This document shows positions 1 through 6,272 of a stretch of 11,433 bases of DNA, piece by piece; the stretch's first letter is position 1, and every line of letters starts with the position of its first letter. The position numbers and the translations under genes were made by a program. Below the pieces are notes generated by a model that was not told where the DNA came from, did no database searches, and saw only the letters and a list, made by a program, of their open reading frames with translations. The stretch spans positions 1 through 11,433 of the forward strand of contig JAUZQA010000075.1 of the NCBI GenBank assembly GCA_030705665.1. Reading direction: 5' to 3'. The stretch is from Bacillota bacterium. Lineage in GTDB: Bacteria; Bacillota; Bacilli; Bacillales_B; DSM-18226.

Positions 1-233
1 GGGATATTATGGGACAAATAACTTCTCGCCGTGGTCGTGTAGAAGGAATGGAAGCACGCGGTAATGCACAAGTAGTTCGTTCTATGGTTCCACTTTCAGA
101 AATGTTTGGTTATGCAACTGCACTTCGTTCAAGCACTCAAGGTCGTGGAGTATTCTCTATGCACTTTGACCACTACGAAGAAGTTCCAAAATCAATTTCT
201 GAAGAAATTATCAAGAAAAATAAAGGTGAATAA
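1..233 (+). CDS. fusA: Elongation factor G, C-terminal end (5' partial)
   Basis: The reading frame is open from base 3 and ends at TAA 231-233, giving about 76 residues. Segments such as [13 protein letters not shown] and [16 protein letters not shown], with the tail [14 protein letters not shown], are the conserved domain V of EF-G, the GTPase that drives ribosome translocation. The GTPase domain lies upstream, outside the window. An internal ATG at base 9 is not the gene start; the match to EF-G continues before it (DI-MGQI). Fusion to tufA downstream across a 130-bp gap is the classical str-operon order (rpsL-rpsG-fusA-tufA). Identification by remembered family sequence; very secure. Confidence 0.97.
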   Translation, partial: DIMGQITSRRGRVEGMEARGNAQVVRSMVPLSEMFGYATALRSSTQGRGVFSMHFDHYEEVPKSISEEIIKKNKGE

Positions 234-262
234 TTGATTTTTCACTTTGTATAAAGTATAAC
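234..262 (+). promoter_or_regulatory. Probable tuf-specific promoter
   Basis: Immediately after the fusA stop there is TTGATT (234-239), a 17-bp spacer, and TATAAC (257-262), a good sigma-A match. It would start a transcript near base 269, about 95 nt before tufA. An independent tuf promoter inside the str operon is plausible because EF-Tu is needed in excess over the other products. The rest of the leader is AT-rich with no T-run hairpin that would separate fusA from tufA, so read-through from upstream should also occur. Confidence 0.55.
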
Positions 263-363
263 TGCTTATGTAAGCTTGGAGGCTGTGAGATAAGGAATTA
301 TTTTACAGTTTCCATATATAAATATTCTTAAAATATTTTTTAATCTAAAGGAGGATTTTTCTA

Positions 364-1551
364 ATGGGAAAAGCTAAATATGATCGTTCAAAGCCACACG
401 TTAATATTGGTACAATCGGACACGTTGACCATGGTAAAACTACTTTAACTGCTGCTATCACTTCTGTTCTTGCAAAGCAAGGTAAAGCTGAAGCACGCGC
501 ATATGACCAAATCGATGGTGCACCAGAAGAAAGAGAACGTGGAATCACAATCTCTACTGCACACGTAGAATATGAAACTGATGCTCGTCACTACGCACAC
601 GTTGACTGCCCAGGACACGCTGACTATGTTAAAAACATGATCACTGGTGCTGCTCAAATGGACGGCGGTATCCTAGTTGTTTCTGCAGCTGATGGTCCAA
701 TGCCACAAACTCGTGAGCACATTCTTCTTTCTCGTCAGGTAGGCGTACCATACCTTGTTGTATTCATGAACAAGTGTGATATGGTTGATGACGAAGAGTT
801 ACTTGAATTAGTAGAAATGGAAGTTCGTGACCTTCTTTCTGAATATGAGTTCCCTGGTGACGATATTCCTGTAATCAAAGGTTCTGCTCTTAAAGCATTA
901 GAAGGCGATGCTGCATGGGAAGAAAAAATCATCGAACTTATGGATGCTGTTGACAGCTACATCCCAACTCCAGAGCGTGACAATGCAAAACCTTTCATGA
1001 TGCCTGTTGAGGATGTATTCTCAATCACTGGTCGTGGAACAGTTGCTACAGGACGCGTTGAGCGTGGACAAGTTAAAGTTGGTGACGTTGTCGAGATCGT
1101 TGGTTTAACTGAAGAGCCAAAATCTACAACTGTAACTGGTGTTGAAATGTTCCGTAAGCTTCTTGACTATGCAGAAGCTGGAGATAACATTGGTGCACTT
1201 CTTCGTGGGGTTGCTCGTGAAGATATCCAACGTGGTCAAGTACTTGCAAAACCAGGTACAATCAAGCCACACACAAAATTTAAAGCACAAGTATATGTTC
1301 TTTCAAAAGAAGAAGGTGGACGTCATACTCCATTCTTCTCAAACTATCGCCCACAGTTCTTCTTCCGTACATCTGATGTAACAGGTGTAGTTTCTCTTCC
1401 TGAAGGTACTGAAATGGTAATGCCTGGCGATAATATCGAAATGACAGTTGAACTTATCGCTCCAGTTGCGATCGAAGATGGAACTAAGTTCTCAATTCGT
1501 GAAGGCGGCCGTACTGTAGGCGCTGGATCTGTAACAGTTATCGAAGCATAA
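364..1551 (+). CDS. tufA: Elongation factor Tu
   Basis: This encodes a 395-residue EF-Tu, the cytoplasmic GTPase that delivers aminoacyl-tRNA to the ribosomal A site. All GTP-binding motifs are present: P-loop GHVDHGKT (residues 19-26), switch-II DCPGH (81-85), NKCD (136-139) and GSAL (173-176). Domains 2 and 3 follow (for example [12 protein letters not shown] and the C-terminal [16 protein letters not shown]). Length is one residue short of the 396 I recall for B. subtilis. The ATG is set by AAAGGAGG at 347-354, nine bases upstream. It lies 130 bp after fusA, has its own probable promoter, and is closed by a strong terminator at 1568-1602. The codon usage is that of a highly expressed Bacillus gene. 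Several antisense and out-of-frame ORFs inside it are shadows. Confidence 0.99.
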   Translation: MGKAKYDRSKPHVNIGTIGHVDHGKTTLTAAITSVLAKQGKAEARAYDQIDGAPEERERGITISTAHVEYETDARHYAHVDCPGHADYVKNMITGAAQMDGGILVVSAADGPMPQTREHILLSRQVGVPYLVVFMNKCDMVDDEELLELVEMEVRDLLSEYEFPGDDIPVIKGSALKALEGDAAWEEKIIELMDAVDSYIPTPERDNAKPFMMPVEDVFSITGRGTVATGRVERGQVKVGDVVEIVGLTEEPKSTTVTGVEMFRKLLDYAEAGDNIGALLRGVAREDIQRGQVLAKPGTIKPHTKFKAQVYVLSKEEGGRHTPFFSNYRPQFFFRTSDVTGVVSLPEGTEMVMPGDNIEMTVELIAPVAIEDGTKFSIREGGRTVGAGSVTVIEA

Positions 1552-1567
1552 TTTTACTTAATAATAG

Positions 1568-1602
1568 AAAAAGCAGATGGGTGACGATCCATCTGCTTTT
1601 TT
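1568..1602 (+). terminator. Rho-independent terminator of tufA
   Basis: A perfect 13-bp stem (1568-1580 with 1589-1601, core GCAGATGG/CCATCTGC) has an 8-nt loop and ends in a T-run to 1602. It lies 17 bp after the tufA stop. It should end str-operon transcription before the sulfur genes, so tufA and cysH are expected to be separate transcripts. Confidence 0.92.
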
Positions 1603-1660
1603 GCGTTTTCAAAACTCCTCTTATTATTCCAGACTTTTTTGACAACTTCTAAGTTTTTCA

Positions 1661-1689
1661 TTGACATTTTCCACAAATGCTGTTAAATT
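1661..1689 (+). promoter_or_regulatory. Sigma-A promoter of the cysH operon
   Basis: A perfect -35 box TTGACA (1661-1666), a 17-bp spacer and an extended -10 element TG-T-TAAATT (TG at 1681-1682, hexamer 1684-1689) are visible. Predicted transcription start is near 1695-1697, giving a leader of about 75 nt before cysH. A second TTGACA lies at 1639-1644 without a good -10 at the right distance. A perfect 12-bp dyad AACTTCTAAGTT (1644-1655) lies just upstream of the promoter; its role is unknown. Confidence 0.8.
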
Positions 1690-1693
1690 AAAT

Positions 1694-1719
1694 TAAACCG
1701 ATACATTAACTTGGAATTA
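1694..1719 (+). promoter_or_regulatory. Possible CymR-type operator at the cysH transcription start
   Basis: Directly after the -10 box the sequence reads TAAACCGATA, nine bases, then GGAATTA. The spaced CC-N-ATA and T-N-GGAATTA parts resemble what I remember of the binding motif of CymR, the Rrf2-family repressor of cysteine metabolism in Bacillus and Staphylococcus. Its place at the start site suits a repressor. This is a resemblance from memory, not a scored match. In B. subtilis the cysH operon is not, to my knowledge, a CymR target. Confidence 0.35.
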
Positions 1720-1753
1720 AAATTTAAAGCTTTCCAGAGTGGAAGGTTTTTTT
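1711..1753 (+). promoter_or_regulatory. cysH leader hairpin with terminator features (possible attenuator)
   Basis: CTTTCCA (1730-1736), loop GAG, TGGAAGG (1740-1746) forms a 7-bp stem with one G-U pair. A-U and G-U pairs can extend it outward, and seven T residues follow (1747-1753). This is the form of an intrinsic terminator between promoter and cysH. TTGGAA (1711-1716) can pair instead with TTCCAG (1732-1737), which would break the terminator stem. The two pairings exclude each other, as in attenuators. The stems are short, and the 1711-1716 segment is also part of the proposed operator, so coincidence is possible. Confidence 0.45.
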
Positions 1754-1771
1754 GTAAATGGAGGAAGAAAA

Positions 1772-2488
1772 ATGTCAGAGCTTCTTACCTATGAATCAAT
1801 CGATAACAGTTCTTTACCGGAATTTCCGATTGATAATGATACAATGGGAGCACTAAATGTATTGAAATGGGCATATCAAAATTATTCCGATGACGAATTA
1901 ATCTATGCCTGCAGTTTTGGTATTGAGGGTATTGTTCTAATCGATCTAATTTCAAAAGTAAATGACAGTGCAAAAATAGTTTTTCTGGACACTGATCTTC
2001 ACTTTGAAGAGACATACCAACTAATTGACCAAGTAAAACAAAAGTATCCAAACTTAAGAATTGAAATGAAGAAGCCGGCAATTACTCTTGAACAGCAAGC
2101 TGAACAATACGGTGATAGGCTTTGGGAACGAGAGCCTAATAAATGCTGTGAAATCAGAAAGGTCATTCCATTAAATGAGGTACTGAGCGGTACAACAGCA
2201 TGGCTTTCAGGTTTACGCAGAGAGCAATCCGAAACAAGAAAAAATACGCAGTTCCTAAATAAAGATAGTAAATTTAAAGCGATTAAAATCTGTCCATTAA
2301 TTCACTGGACTTGGAAGGATATCTGGCGCTACGCACATAAAAATCAGCTTCCGTATAATATCCTTCATGACAAAGGTTACCCAAGCATCGGCTGCAAACC
2401 TTGTACAAATCCAGTTTGGAACGAAGAGGACCTTCGGGCAGGAAGATGGAGCGGTACCGGTAAAACCGAGTGCGGACTACACTTATAA
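1772..2488 (+). CDS. cysH: APS/PAPS reductase (assimilatory, iron-sulfur type)
   Basis: The 238-residue protein belongs to the CysH family, cytoplasmic enzymes reducing adenylylsulfate or PAPS to sulfite with thioredoxin. Visible motifs are the nucleotide-binding SFG-E segment (48-52), LDT (72-74), the Cys-Cys pair in KCCEIRK (125-126), the C-x-x-C in GCKPC (208, 211) and the C-terminal ECGLH with catalytic Cys234. The CC plus CxxC set is the hallmark of a [4Fe-4S] enzyme; the Bacillus family member is reported to use both APS and PAPS, and cysC downstream fits that. The start is ATG 1772, seven bases after GGAGG (1760-1764). An in-frame GTG at 1739 would add 11 residues but lies within the leader hairpin and has no ribosome binding site. 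The cysP ribosome binding site begins at its stop codon. Confidence 0.96.
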   Translation: MSELLTYESIDNSSLPEFPIDNDTMGALNVLKWAYQNYSDDELIYACSFGIEGIVLIDLISKVNDSAKIVFLDTDLHFEETYQLIDQVKQKYPNLRIEMKKPAITLEQQAEQYGDRLWEREPNKCCEIRKVIPLNEVLSGTTAWLSGLRREQSETRKNTQFLNKDSKFKAIKICPLIHWTWKDIWRYAHKNQLPYNILHDKGYPSIGCKPCTNPVWNEEDLRAGRWSGTGKTECGLHL

Positions 2489-2500
2489 GAGGGAATCTAT

Positions 2501-3580
2501 ATGATATTAACATATGCAGCATGTGCTGTCGCCTTGTTTTTTGCATTAAATATTGGAGCTAGTGGGGCAGCAGCCTCCATTAGCATCCCTTACGGCTCGG
2601 GTGCACTCCCAAACAGGAAGTTAGCCTTGCTGCTTTGCGGGATTGCCATTTTTGCAGGTGCTGTTTTAGGCGGGGCTGAAGTTGTTAAAACAATTGGGAG
2701 TAATATAATCCCCCATCAGTATTTGACGGTAAAAGTTGTTCTTATTATTCTATCATCTGCTGCAGTAGCCTTGTTTATTGCCAATATATTAAGTATACCT
2801 CTTTCCACCAGTGAAATTACTGTTGGAGCGGTAGTGGGTGTAGGTGTTGCCAAACATGCACTCTTTATTAATAATATTCTTGTGATTGTGGGTTTTTGGT
2901 TTCTTATTCCCGCAATTGGATTTACGTTTGGGTTTCTGTTCGGTAAGATCATTAAAAAGGTTGAACGGAAATTCCCACAGGTAAAGAGCGGCAAATGTCA
3001 AAAGATCCTTTCCATTTTTGTCATCATTGTTGGCTTCTTTGAATCCTTTTCAGCCGGAATGAATAATGTGGCTAATGCAGCCGGTCCAATTGTCGGTGCG
3101 GGCATTGTCTCCACACAAACAGGAATATTAATTGGCGGCTTTTTCATTGCAATAGGTGTTGTTCTCCTTGGAAAAGGCGTCTTGCAAACGAATGCTAAAA
3201 GGATCACAAAGTTTTCGTTACTGGAGGGCGGAGCCATTTCAAGTACTGGAGCGGTTCTCGTCATCTTATCTTCACTTTTTGGCCTACCGGTTCCGCTGAC
3301 ACAGGTTACAAGTACTGCTATCATGGGATTAGGTGTTGCTCAAAAGGGCAAGGAGATTTTTAAAACAAAGGTGATCAGTAAAATTGTTAAAGTATGGATT
3401 GTATCCCCGTTTTTGGCCCTTGTCATTTCATATGGATTTATTAAAATATTCGTAGACACTGATATGTACGCAGTCGTTATATTATTTAGCGTATGTGCTG
3501 CCACATTGGGTATTATAAGCCTTGTCAAAACCATTAGGGAAGAAACTCGGAGTACTTTTGAAGGCGGCGGCGGGATCTAA
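2501..3580 (+). CDS. cysP: Sulfate permease, PiT family (CysP type)
   Basis: A 359-residue, very hydrophobic membrane protein with about ten transmembrane segments and a central hydrophilic loop (about 149-168). It has the twofold internal repeat of the inorganic phosphate transporter (PiT) family: N17-IGAS near the N terminus and GMNNVAN at 186-192. PLSTSE (100-105) and PVPLTQVTST in the second half are paired family motifs. PiT members normally move phosphate, but the B. subtilis homologue in the same cysH-cysP-sat-cysC context is a sulfate transporter, so sulfate uptake is the best call. ATG 2501 follows AGAGGG (2488-2493) that overlaps the cysH stop, so translation is probably coupled. 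The C terminus ends in an unusual run of glycines (EGGGGI). Confidence 0.92.
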   Translation: MILTYAACAVALFFALNIGASGAAASISIPYGSGALPNRKLALLLCGIAIFAGAVLGGAEVVKTIGSNIIPHQYLTVKVVLIILSSAAVALFIANILSIPLSTSEITVGAVVGVGVAKHALFINNILVIVGFWFLIPAIGFTFGFLFGKIIKKVERKFPQVKSGKCQKILSIFVIIVGFFESFSAGMNNVANAAGPIVGAGIVSTQTGILIGGFFIAIGVVLLGKGVLQTNAKRITKFSLLEGGAISSTGAVLVILSSLFGLPVPLTQVTSTAIMGLGVAQKGKEIFKTKVISKIVKVWIVSPFLALVISYGFIKIFVDTDMYAVVILFSVCAATLGIISLVKTIREETRSTFEGGGGI

Positions 3581-3588
3581 AATTTATT

Positions 3589-3659
3589 CCTAGTAAAATA
3601 ATGTGAATAATGGACTTTTGTATATAACCCTAGTAAAATAATAAGAATAATAGACATTT
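3589..3659 (+). repeat. Two direct repeats, 40-bp phase, between cysP and sat
   Basis: CCTAGTAAAATAAT at 3589-3602 recurs at 3629-3642. The similarity runs over 31 bases in each copy (3589-3619 and 3629-3659), with 27 of 31 identical, including GAATAAT and GAC. The copies start exactly 40 bp apart and almost fill the 109-bp gap between cysP and sat. No clear -35/-10 pair or terminator hairpin is visible here. The repeat could be a duplicated regulatory site or simple local duplication. Confidence 0.75.
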
Positions 3660-3689
3660 AATTGATATTAAATTTTGGAGGAATGGAAC

Positions 3690-4844
3690 ATGACAGCTAG
3701 CATACCACATGGAGGAACGCTAATTAATCGTTGGGAACCTTCTTATGACTATAAAAATGTTGAAAAGGAAATTGAAATAGACTTTATGGCATTAAGTGAC
3801 CTTGAGCTAATTGGTGTAGGAGCGTACAGTCCAATTGAAGGCTTTTTGGAACAGAAAGATTATGAGTCTGTTGTTAAAACGATGCGTCTTGCTGATGGAA
3901 CAGTATGGAGCATCCCGATCACTCTGCCAATTTCAGAGGAAGCAGCACAAAACATCAATGTGGGCGATGAAGCAAGATTAGTATTTGATCATGAAACATA
4001 CGGAGTTATCGCCGTATCAGATATTTATCGCCCAGATAAAACATTTGAAGCAGAGAACGTATATCGCACTGCTGATGATGCACACCCTGGCGTTAAGAAA
4101 TTATACAGCCGAGGAACTGTCTATATTGGCGGGAAAATCAAGCTGTTAAAAAGAATTGTTCGCGACAAGTTCCAAGAATTCCACTTAGACCCTGCAGACA
4201 CAAGAAAGGTATTTGCTGAAAAGGGTTGGGAAACAGTTGTCGGTTTCCAAACAAGAAATCCTGTTCACAGAGCACATGAATATATTCAAAAAACAGCACT
4301 TGAATCTGTTGATGGTTTATTCCTAAATCCACTTGTTGGTGAAACGAAATCGGATGATATTCCTGCTGATGTTAGAATGGAAAGCTATCAAGTTCTTTTG
4401 AAAAATTATTATCCTGAAGACCGTGTCTTCTTGGCTGTTTTCCCTGCTGCGATGCGCTATGCCGGACCAAGGGAAGCCATATTCCATGCGATGGTGAGAA
4501 AAAACTTTGGCTGCACTCATTTCATTGTCGGCCGTGATCATGCAGGTGTAGGAAACTATTACGGAACATATGATGCTCAAAAGATCTTTAGTAATTTTAC
4601 TCAAGAAGAACTGGGTATAAACTTATTTTTCTTTGAACACAGTTTCTTTTGCAATAAGTGCGGTAATATGGCATCAACGAAAACATGCCCGCATGGCAAA
4701 GAGGACCGTGTCATTTTATCAGGTACAAAGGTTAGAGAAATGCTTCGCAGCGGTCAGCTTCCTCCAAGCACTTTCAGCCGTAAAGAAGTAGTTGAAGTCC
4801 TAATCAAAGGCATGCAAGAAAAAGAAGAAACGGTAAAAGCTTAA
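3690..4844 (+). CDS. sat: Sulfate adenylyltransferase (ATP sulfurylase)
   Basis: The 384-residue protein forms adenylylsulfate (APS) and pyrophosphate from sulfate and ATP, the first activation step of sulfate assimilation in the cytosol. It shows the nucleotide-binding [11 protein letters not shown] (187-197) with its HxxH, and GRDHAG (281-286), both diagnostic of the homo-oligomeric (bacterial, fungal and plant) ATP sulfurylase rather than the CysDN type. A cluster C321, C324, C333 and H335 suggests a bound metal, probably zinc. Length matches the roughly 380 residues of Bacillus Sat; no APS kinase domain is fused, and cysC is separate downstream. Start is ATG 3690, seven bases after GGAGGA (3677-3682); an upstream in-frame TTG at 3675 overlaps that site and is not credible. 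Confidence 0.97.
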   Translation: MTASIPHGGTLINRWEPSYDYKNVEKEIEIDFMALSDLELIGVGAYSPIEGFLEQKDYESVVKTMRLADGTVWSIPITLPISEEAAQNINVGDEARLVFDHETYGVIAVSDIYRPDKTFEAENVYRTADDAHPGVKKLYSRGTVYIGGKIKLLKRIVRDKFQEFHLDPADTRKVFAEKGWETVVGFQTRNPVHRAHEYIQKTALESVDGLFLNPLVGETKSDDIPADVRMESYQVLLKNYYPEDRVFLAVFPAAMRYAGPREAIFHAMVRKNFGCTHFIVGRDHAGVGNYYGTYDAQKIFSNFTQEELGINLFFFEHSFFCNKCGNMASTKTCPHGKEDRVILSGTKVREMLRSGQLPPSTFSRKEVVEVLIKGMQEKEETVKA

Positions 4845-4860
4845 GGAATCGGAGTGAATA

Positions 4861-5463
4861 ATGTTGGAAAAGAGTACAAATGTTGTCTGGCATGAAGCAT
4901 CCTTATCAAAGGATGCCCGCAGAAAACAAAATGGTCACCATAGCTTTGTAATTTGGTTTACAGGACTTTCAGGGTCAGGAAAATCAACTGTTGCCAATGC
5001 CGTTGCAACACGTTTATACGGGAATGGAATTCGAAACTATGTGTTAGATGGGGACAATATTCGCCATGGTTTAAACAAAGATCTTGGCTTTTCTGAGGAA
5101 GACAGAAAAGAGAACATCCGAAGAATCGGTGAAGTTTCAAAGTTATTCGTTGATGGCGGACAGGTTGTCTTAACAGCATTCATCTCTCCTTTCCTGCATG
5201 ACCGCCAAGTTGTTCGTGACTTGCTTAAAGAAGATGAATTTGTTGAAGTATACGTTAAGTGCCCGATCGAAGAGTGTGAAAAAAGGGATCCGAAAGGCCT
5301 TTATGTAAAAGCTAGACAAGGAATTATTTCTGACTTCACGGGGATTTCATCTCCATATGAAGAACCGGAAAATCCTGAATTAGTCGTTGAAACAAACCTC
5401 CACTCTGTTGAGGAATGTGTTGATCAGGTTATTGCTTATTTAAAATCGAGACAATTCATTTAA
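4861..5463 (+). CDS. cysC: Adenylylsulfate (APS) kinase
   Basis: The 200-residue P-loop kinase converts APS and ATP to PAPS. Motifs in order: Walker A GLSGSGKST (35-43), the APS-binding LDGDNIRHGLN (62-72), and FISPF with Ser109, the position that is phosphorylated in some family members. Length agrees with Bacillus CysC (about 197). ATG 4861 is preceded by GGAGTG (4851-4856) at a short spacing of four bases; AAGGA (4843-4847) at the sat stop may help. The gap from sat is 16 bp, so it is the last cistron of the cysH transcript before the terminator at 5513-5546. In B. subtilis the operon goes on to siroheme genes; here it stops. Confidence 0.97.
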   Translation: MLEKSTNVVWHEASLSKDARRKQNGHHSFVIWFTGLSGSGKSTVANAVATRLYGNGIRNYVLDGDNIRHGLNKDLGFSEEDRKENIRRIGEVSKLFVDGGQVVLTAFISPFLHDRQVVRDLLKEDEFVEVYVKCPIEECEKRDPKGLYVKARQGIISDFTGISSPYEEPENPELVVETNLHSVEECVDQVIAYLKSRQFI

Positions 5464-5476
5464 CTTCATTATTGAA

Positions 5477-5546
5477 GCAAAGCGCCTTACGGAGTAGGGC
5501 GCTTTGCCAGATTGTCGAGAAAGAGGTGTTTTCTCGGCATTTTTTT
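5477..5546 (+). terminator. Double hairpin ending the cysH operon
   Basis: Two stems follow cysC. The first, GCAAAGCGCC (5477-5486) with GGCGCTTTGC (5498-5507), is a perfect 10-bp stem with an 11-nt loop but no T-run. The second pairs 5513-5522 with 5530-5539 (10 bp, one G-U, 7-nt loop) and is followed by seven T residues (5540-5546), a strong intrinsic terminator. A diverged inverted copy of most of the module lies at 6163-6215. Confidence 0.88.
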
Positions 5547-5598
5547 ATTTTACCGGAATTTAAATACTAAATTTTTTGGATGTTTCCTGCAAATGGGC

Positions 5599-5731
5599 CT
5601 GTTGATTTCCGCTCCGCGCACTCGCTTTCCGCGGGGAGGTCCTTGAGCCTCCTCGGCGCTTTGGCGCCTGTGGGGTCTCAAGTAACCTCTTGATCCCGCA
5701 GGAGTCGAGTGCCCTCCGCTCCAATCAACAG
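5599..5731 (-). repeat. Dispersed Bacillus-type ~130-bp repeat, copy 1 (reverse)
   Basis: The element is bounded by CTGTTGATT (5599-5607) and its inverse AATCAACAG (5723-5731). Read on the minus strand it has the same block order as copy 2: GACTCCTGCGGGA, GAGACCCC, GAGGAGGCT, GCGGAAAGCGA. I recognise this as a GC-rich, structured repeat found many times in Bacillus genomes between genes. It is clearly richer in GC than its surroundings. GCAAAT occurs on both sides (5589-5594 and 5736-5741), which could be a target duplication or chance. No transposase is encoded, so at most it is a non-autonomous element. Confidence 0.85.
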
Positions 5732-5754
5732 GGTGGCAAATCAACCAATTGTAT

Positions 5755-5804
5755 TGCAACACACTTTTTTTATCTAACATTGCTAGTGTGTTGCATTCCT
5801 TTTT
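5755..5804 (+). terminator. Hairpin followed by T-rich tract, in the island centre
   Basis: TGCAACACACT (5755-5765) pairs perfectly with AGTGTGTTGCA (5785-5795), an 11-bp stem with a 19-nt loop, followed by TTCCTTTTT (5796-5804). It could end transcripts that pass the cysC terminator or belong to a small RNA. The long loop makes a classical terminator less certain. Confidence 0.4.
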
Positions 5805-5947
5805 ATATTTTGTCTGTCTGGATTAATTGAGATAAACATATAAATCTCGATTTTGGAAATAAACCAGTTGTAAAGCGATATCGTCTATTTTGGTTTCGCG
5901 ACTTTTTTTATTTATTAGTTGAGCTGAAGAACTTTAATGAAAACACT

Positions 5948-6079
5948 CGTTGATTGGCGCGGAAGGCACGAAGACTCCTGCGGGAGTACGGGACAGGGGA
6001 GACCCCGCAGGAGCGTAGCGACGAGGAGGCTACCCTATACCCCGGCGGAAAGCGAAGTGCCTGGAGCGCCAATCAACAG
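5948..6079 (+). repeat. Dispersed Bacillus-type ~130-bp repeat, copy 2 (forward)
   Basis: The ends are a perfect 12-bp inverted repeat, GTTGATTGGCGC (5949-5960) and GCGCCAATCAAC (6066-6077). Inside, CTCCTGCGGG (5975-5984) pairs perfectly with CCCGCAGGAG (6004-6013), so the element folds as RNA or single-stranded DNA. It is the same family as copy 1 in opposite orientation, roughly three quarters identical by eye. A long arm-to-arm pairing between the two copies is possible across the 216-bp spacer. Confidence 0.85.
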
Positions 6080-6162
6080 ACCTGTTTAACAGCCTATACT
6101 TCAAAACTATTACACCATATTAACCCAGTGAGTTATTAAAGTAATTGAATAAGATGATGGGT

Positions 6163-6219
6163 TGCCGATTTTTTCGACAGCCTGGTAAAGCCCCTAACTA
6201 TGTAGGGCGCTTTGCTTTT
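6163..6219 (+). terminator. Inverted, diverged copy of the cysC hairpin/terminator module
   Basis: On the plus strand AAAGCCCCTA (6187-6196) pairs with TAGGG-c-GCTTT (6203-6213, one bulge) and runs into GCTTTT, a usable terminator upstream of sirB. Compared with the reverse complement of 5477-5518, the 42 bases 6174-6215 are identical at 33 positions without gaps. TGCCGA (6163-6168) also matches the far side of the second hairpin. So the module is duplicated in inverted orientation, with the centre of the second hairpin shortened. Confidence 0.7.
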
Positions 6220-6239
6220 AAGAACTTTTAGAATATACT
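6212..6239 (+). promoter_or_regulatory. Weak candidate promoter for sirB
   Basis: TTGCTT (6212-6217), a 16-bp spacer and TATACT (6234-6239) lie 33 bp before the sirB start. The -10 is good and the -35 poor, and it overlaps the end of the hairpin module. It is proposed mainly because strong terminators separate sirB from cysC, so sirB should need its own start. Confidence 0.35.
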
Positions 6240-6272
6240 TAATGATCATATTTAGCAAGCGAGGATTTTAAA

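Larger units (their letters stand above)
5464..6272. other. Gene-free 809-bp island of nested inverted repeats
   Basis: No credible protein gene is seen on either strand. The ORFs here are read through the repeats (proteins rich in Arg, Pro and Gly) with no family match or good ribosome binding site. From outside inwards it holds a hairpin/terminator module (5477-5546) with an inverted copy (6163-6215), then a ~130-bp repeat (5599-5731) with an inverted copy (5948-6079). A 216-bp AT-rich centre with a small hairpin lies in the middle. It separates cysC from sirB, in the place where B. subtilis has sumT. Confidence 0.8.

Noticed and set aside
1139..1381. Plus-strand ORF of 80 codons inside tufA
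   Set aside because: Out-of-frame shadow of a conserved gene, with no ribosome binding site.
1690..1771. SAM (S-box) or other large riboswitch upstream of cysH
   Set aside because: Looked for because B. subtilis cysH has one; the leader is too short and lacks the conserved S-box core.
1739..1771. GTG start giving an 11-residue longer CysH
   Set aside because: It lies in the leader hairpin and T-run; ATG 1772 has GGAGG at the correct distance.
3675..3689. TTG start giving a 5-residue longer Sat
   Set aside because: It overlaps the GGAGGA ribosome binding site that serves ATG 3690.
5550..5780. Minus-strand ORF of 76 codons rich in Arg, Pro and Gly
   Set aside because: It is read through repeat copy 1; such peptides appear wherever this Bacillus repeat occurs. 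No ribosome binding site or protein family.
5954..6139. Plus-strand TTG ORF of 61 codons
   Set aside because: It starts inside the terminal inverted repeat of copy 2 and is a translation of the repeat, with no ribosome binding site.
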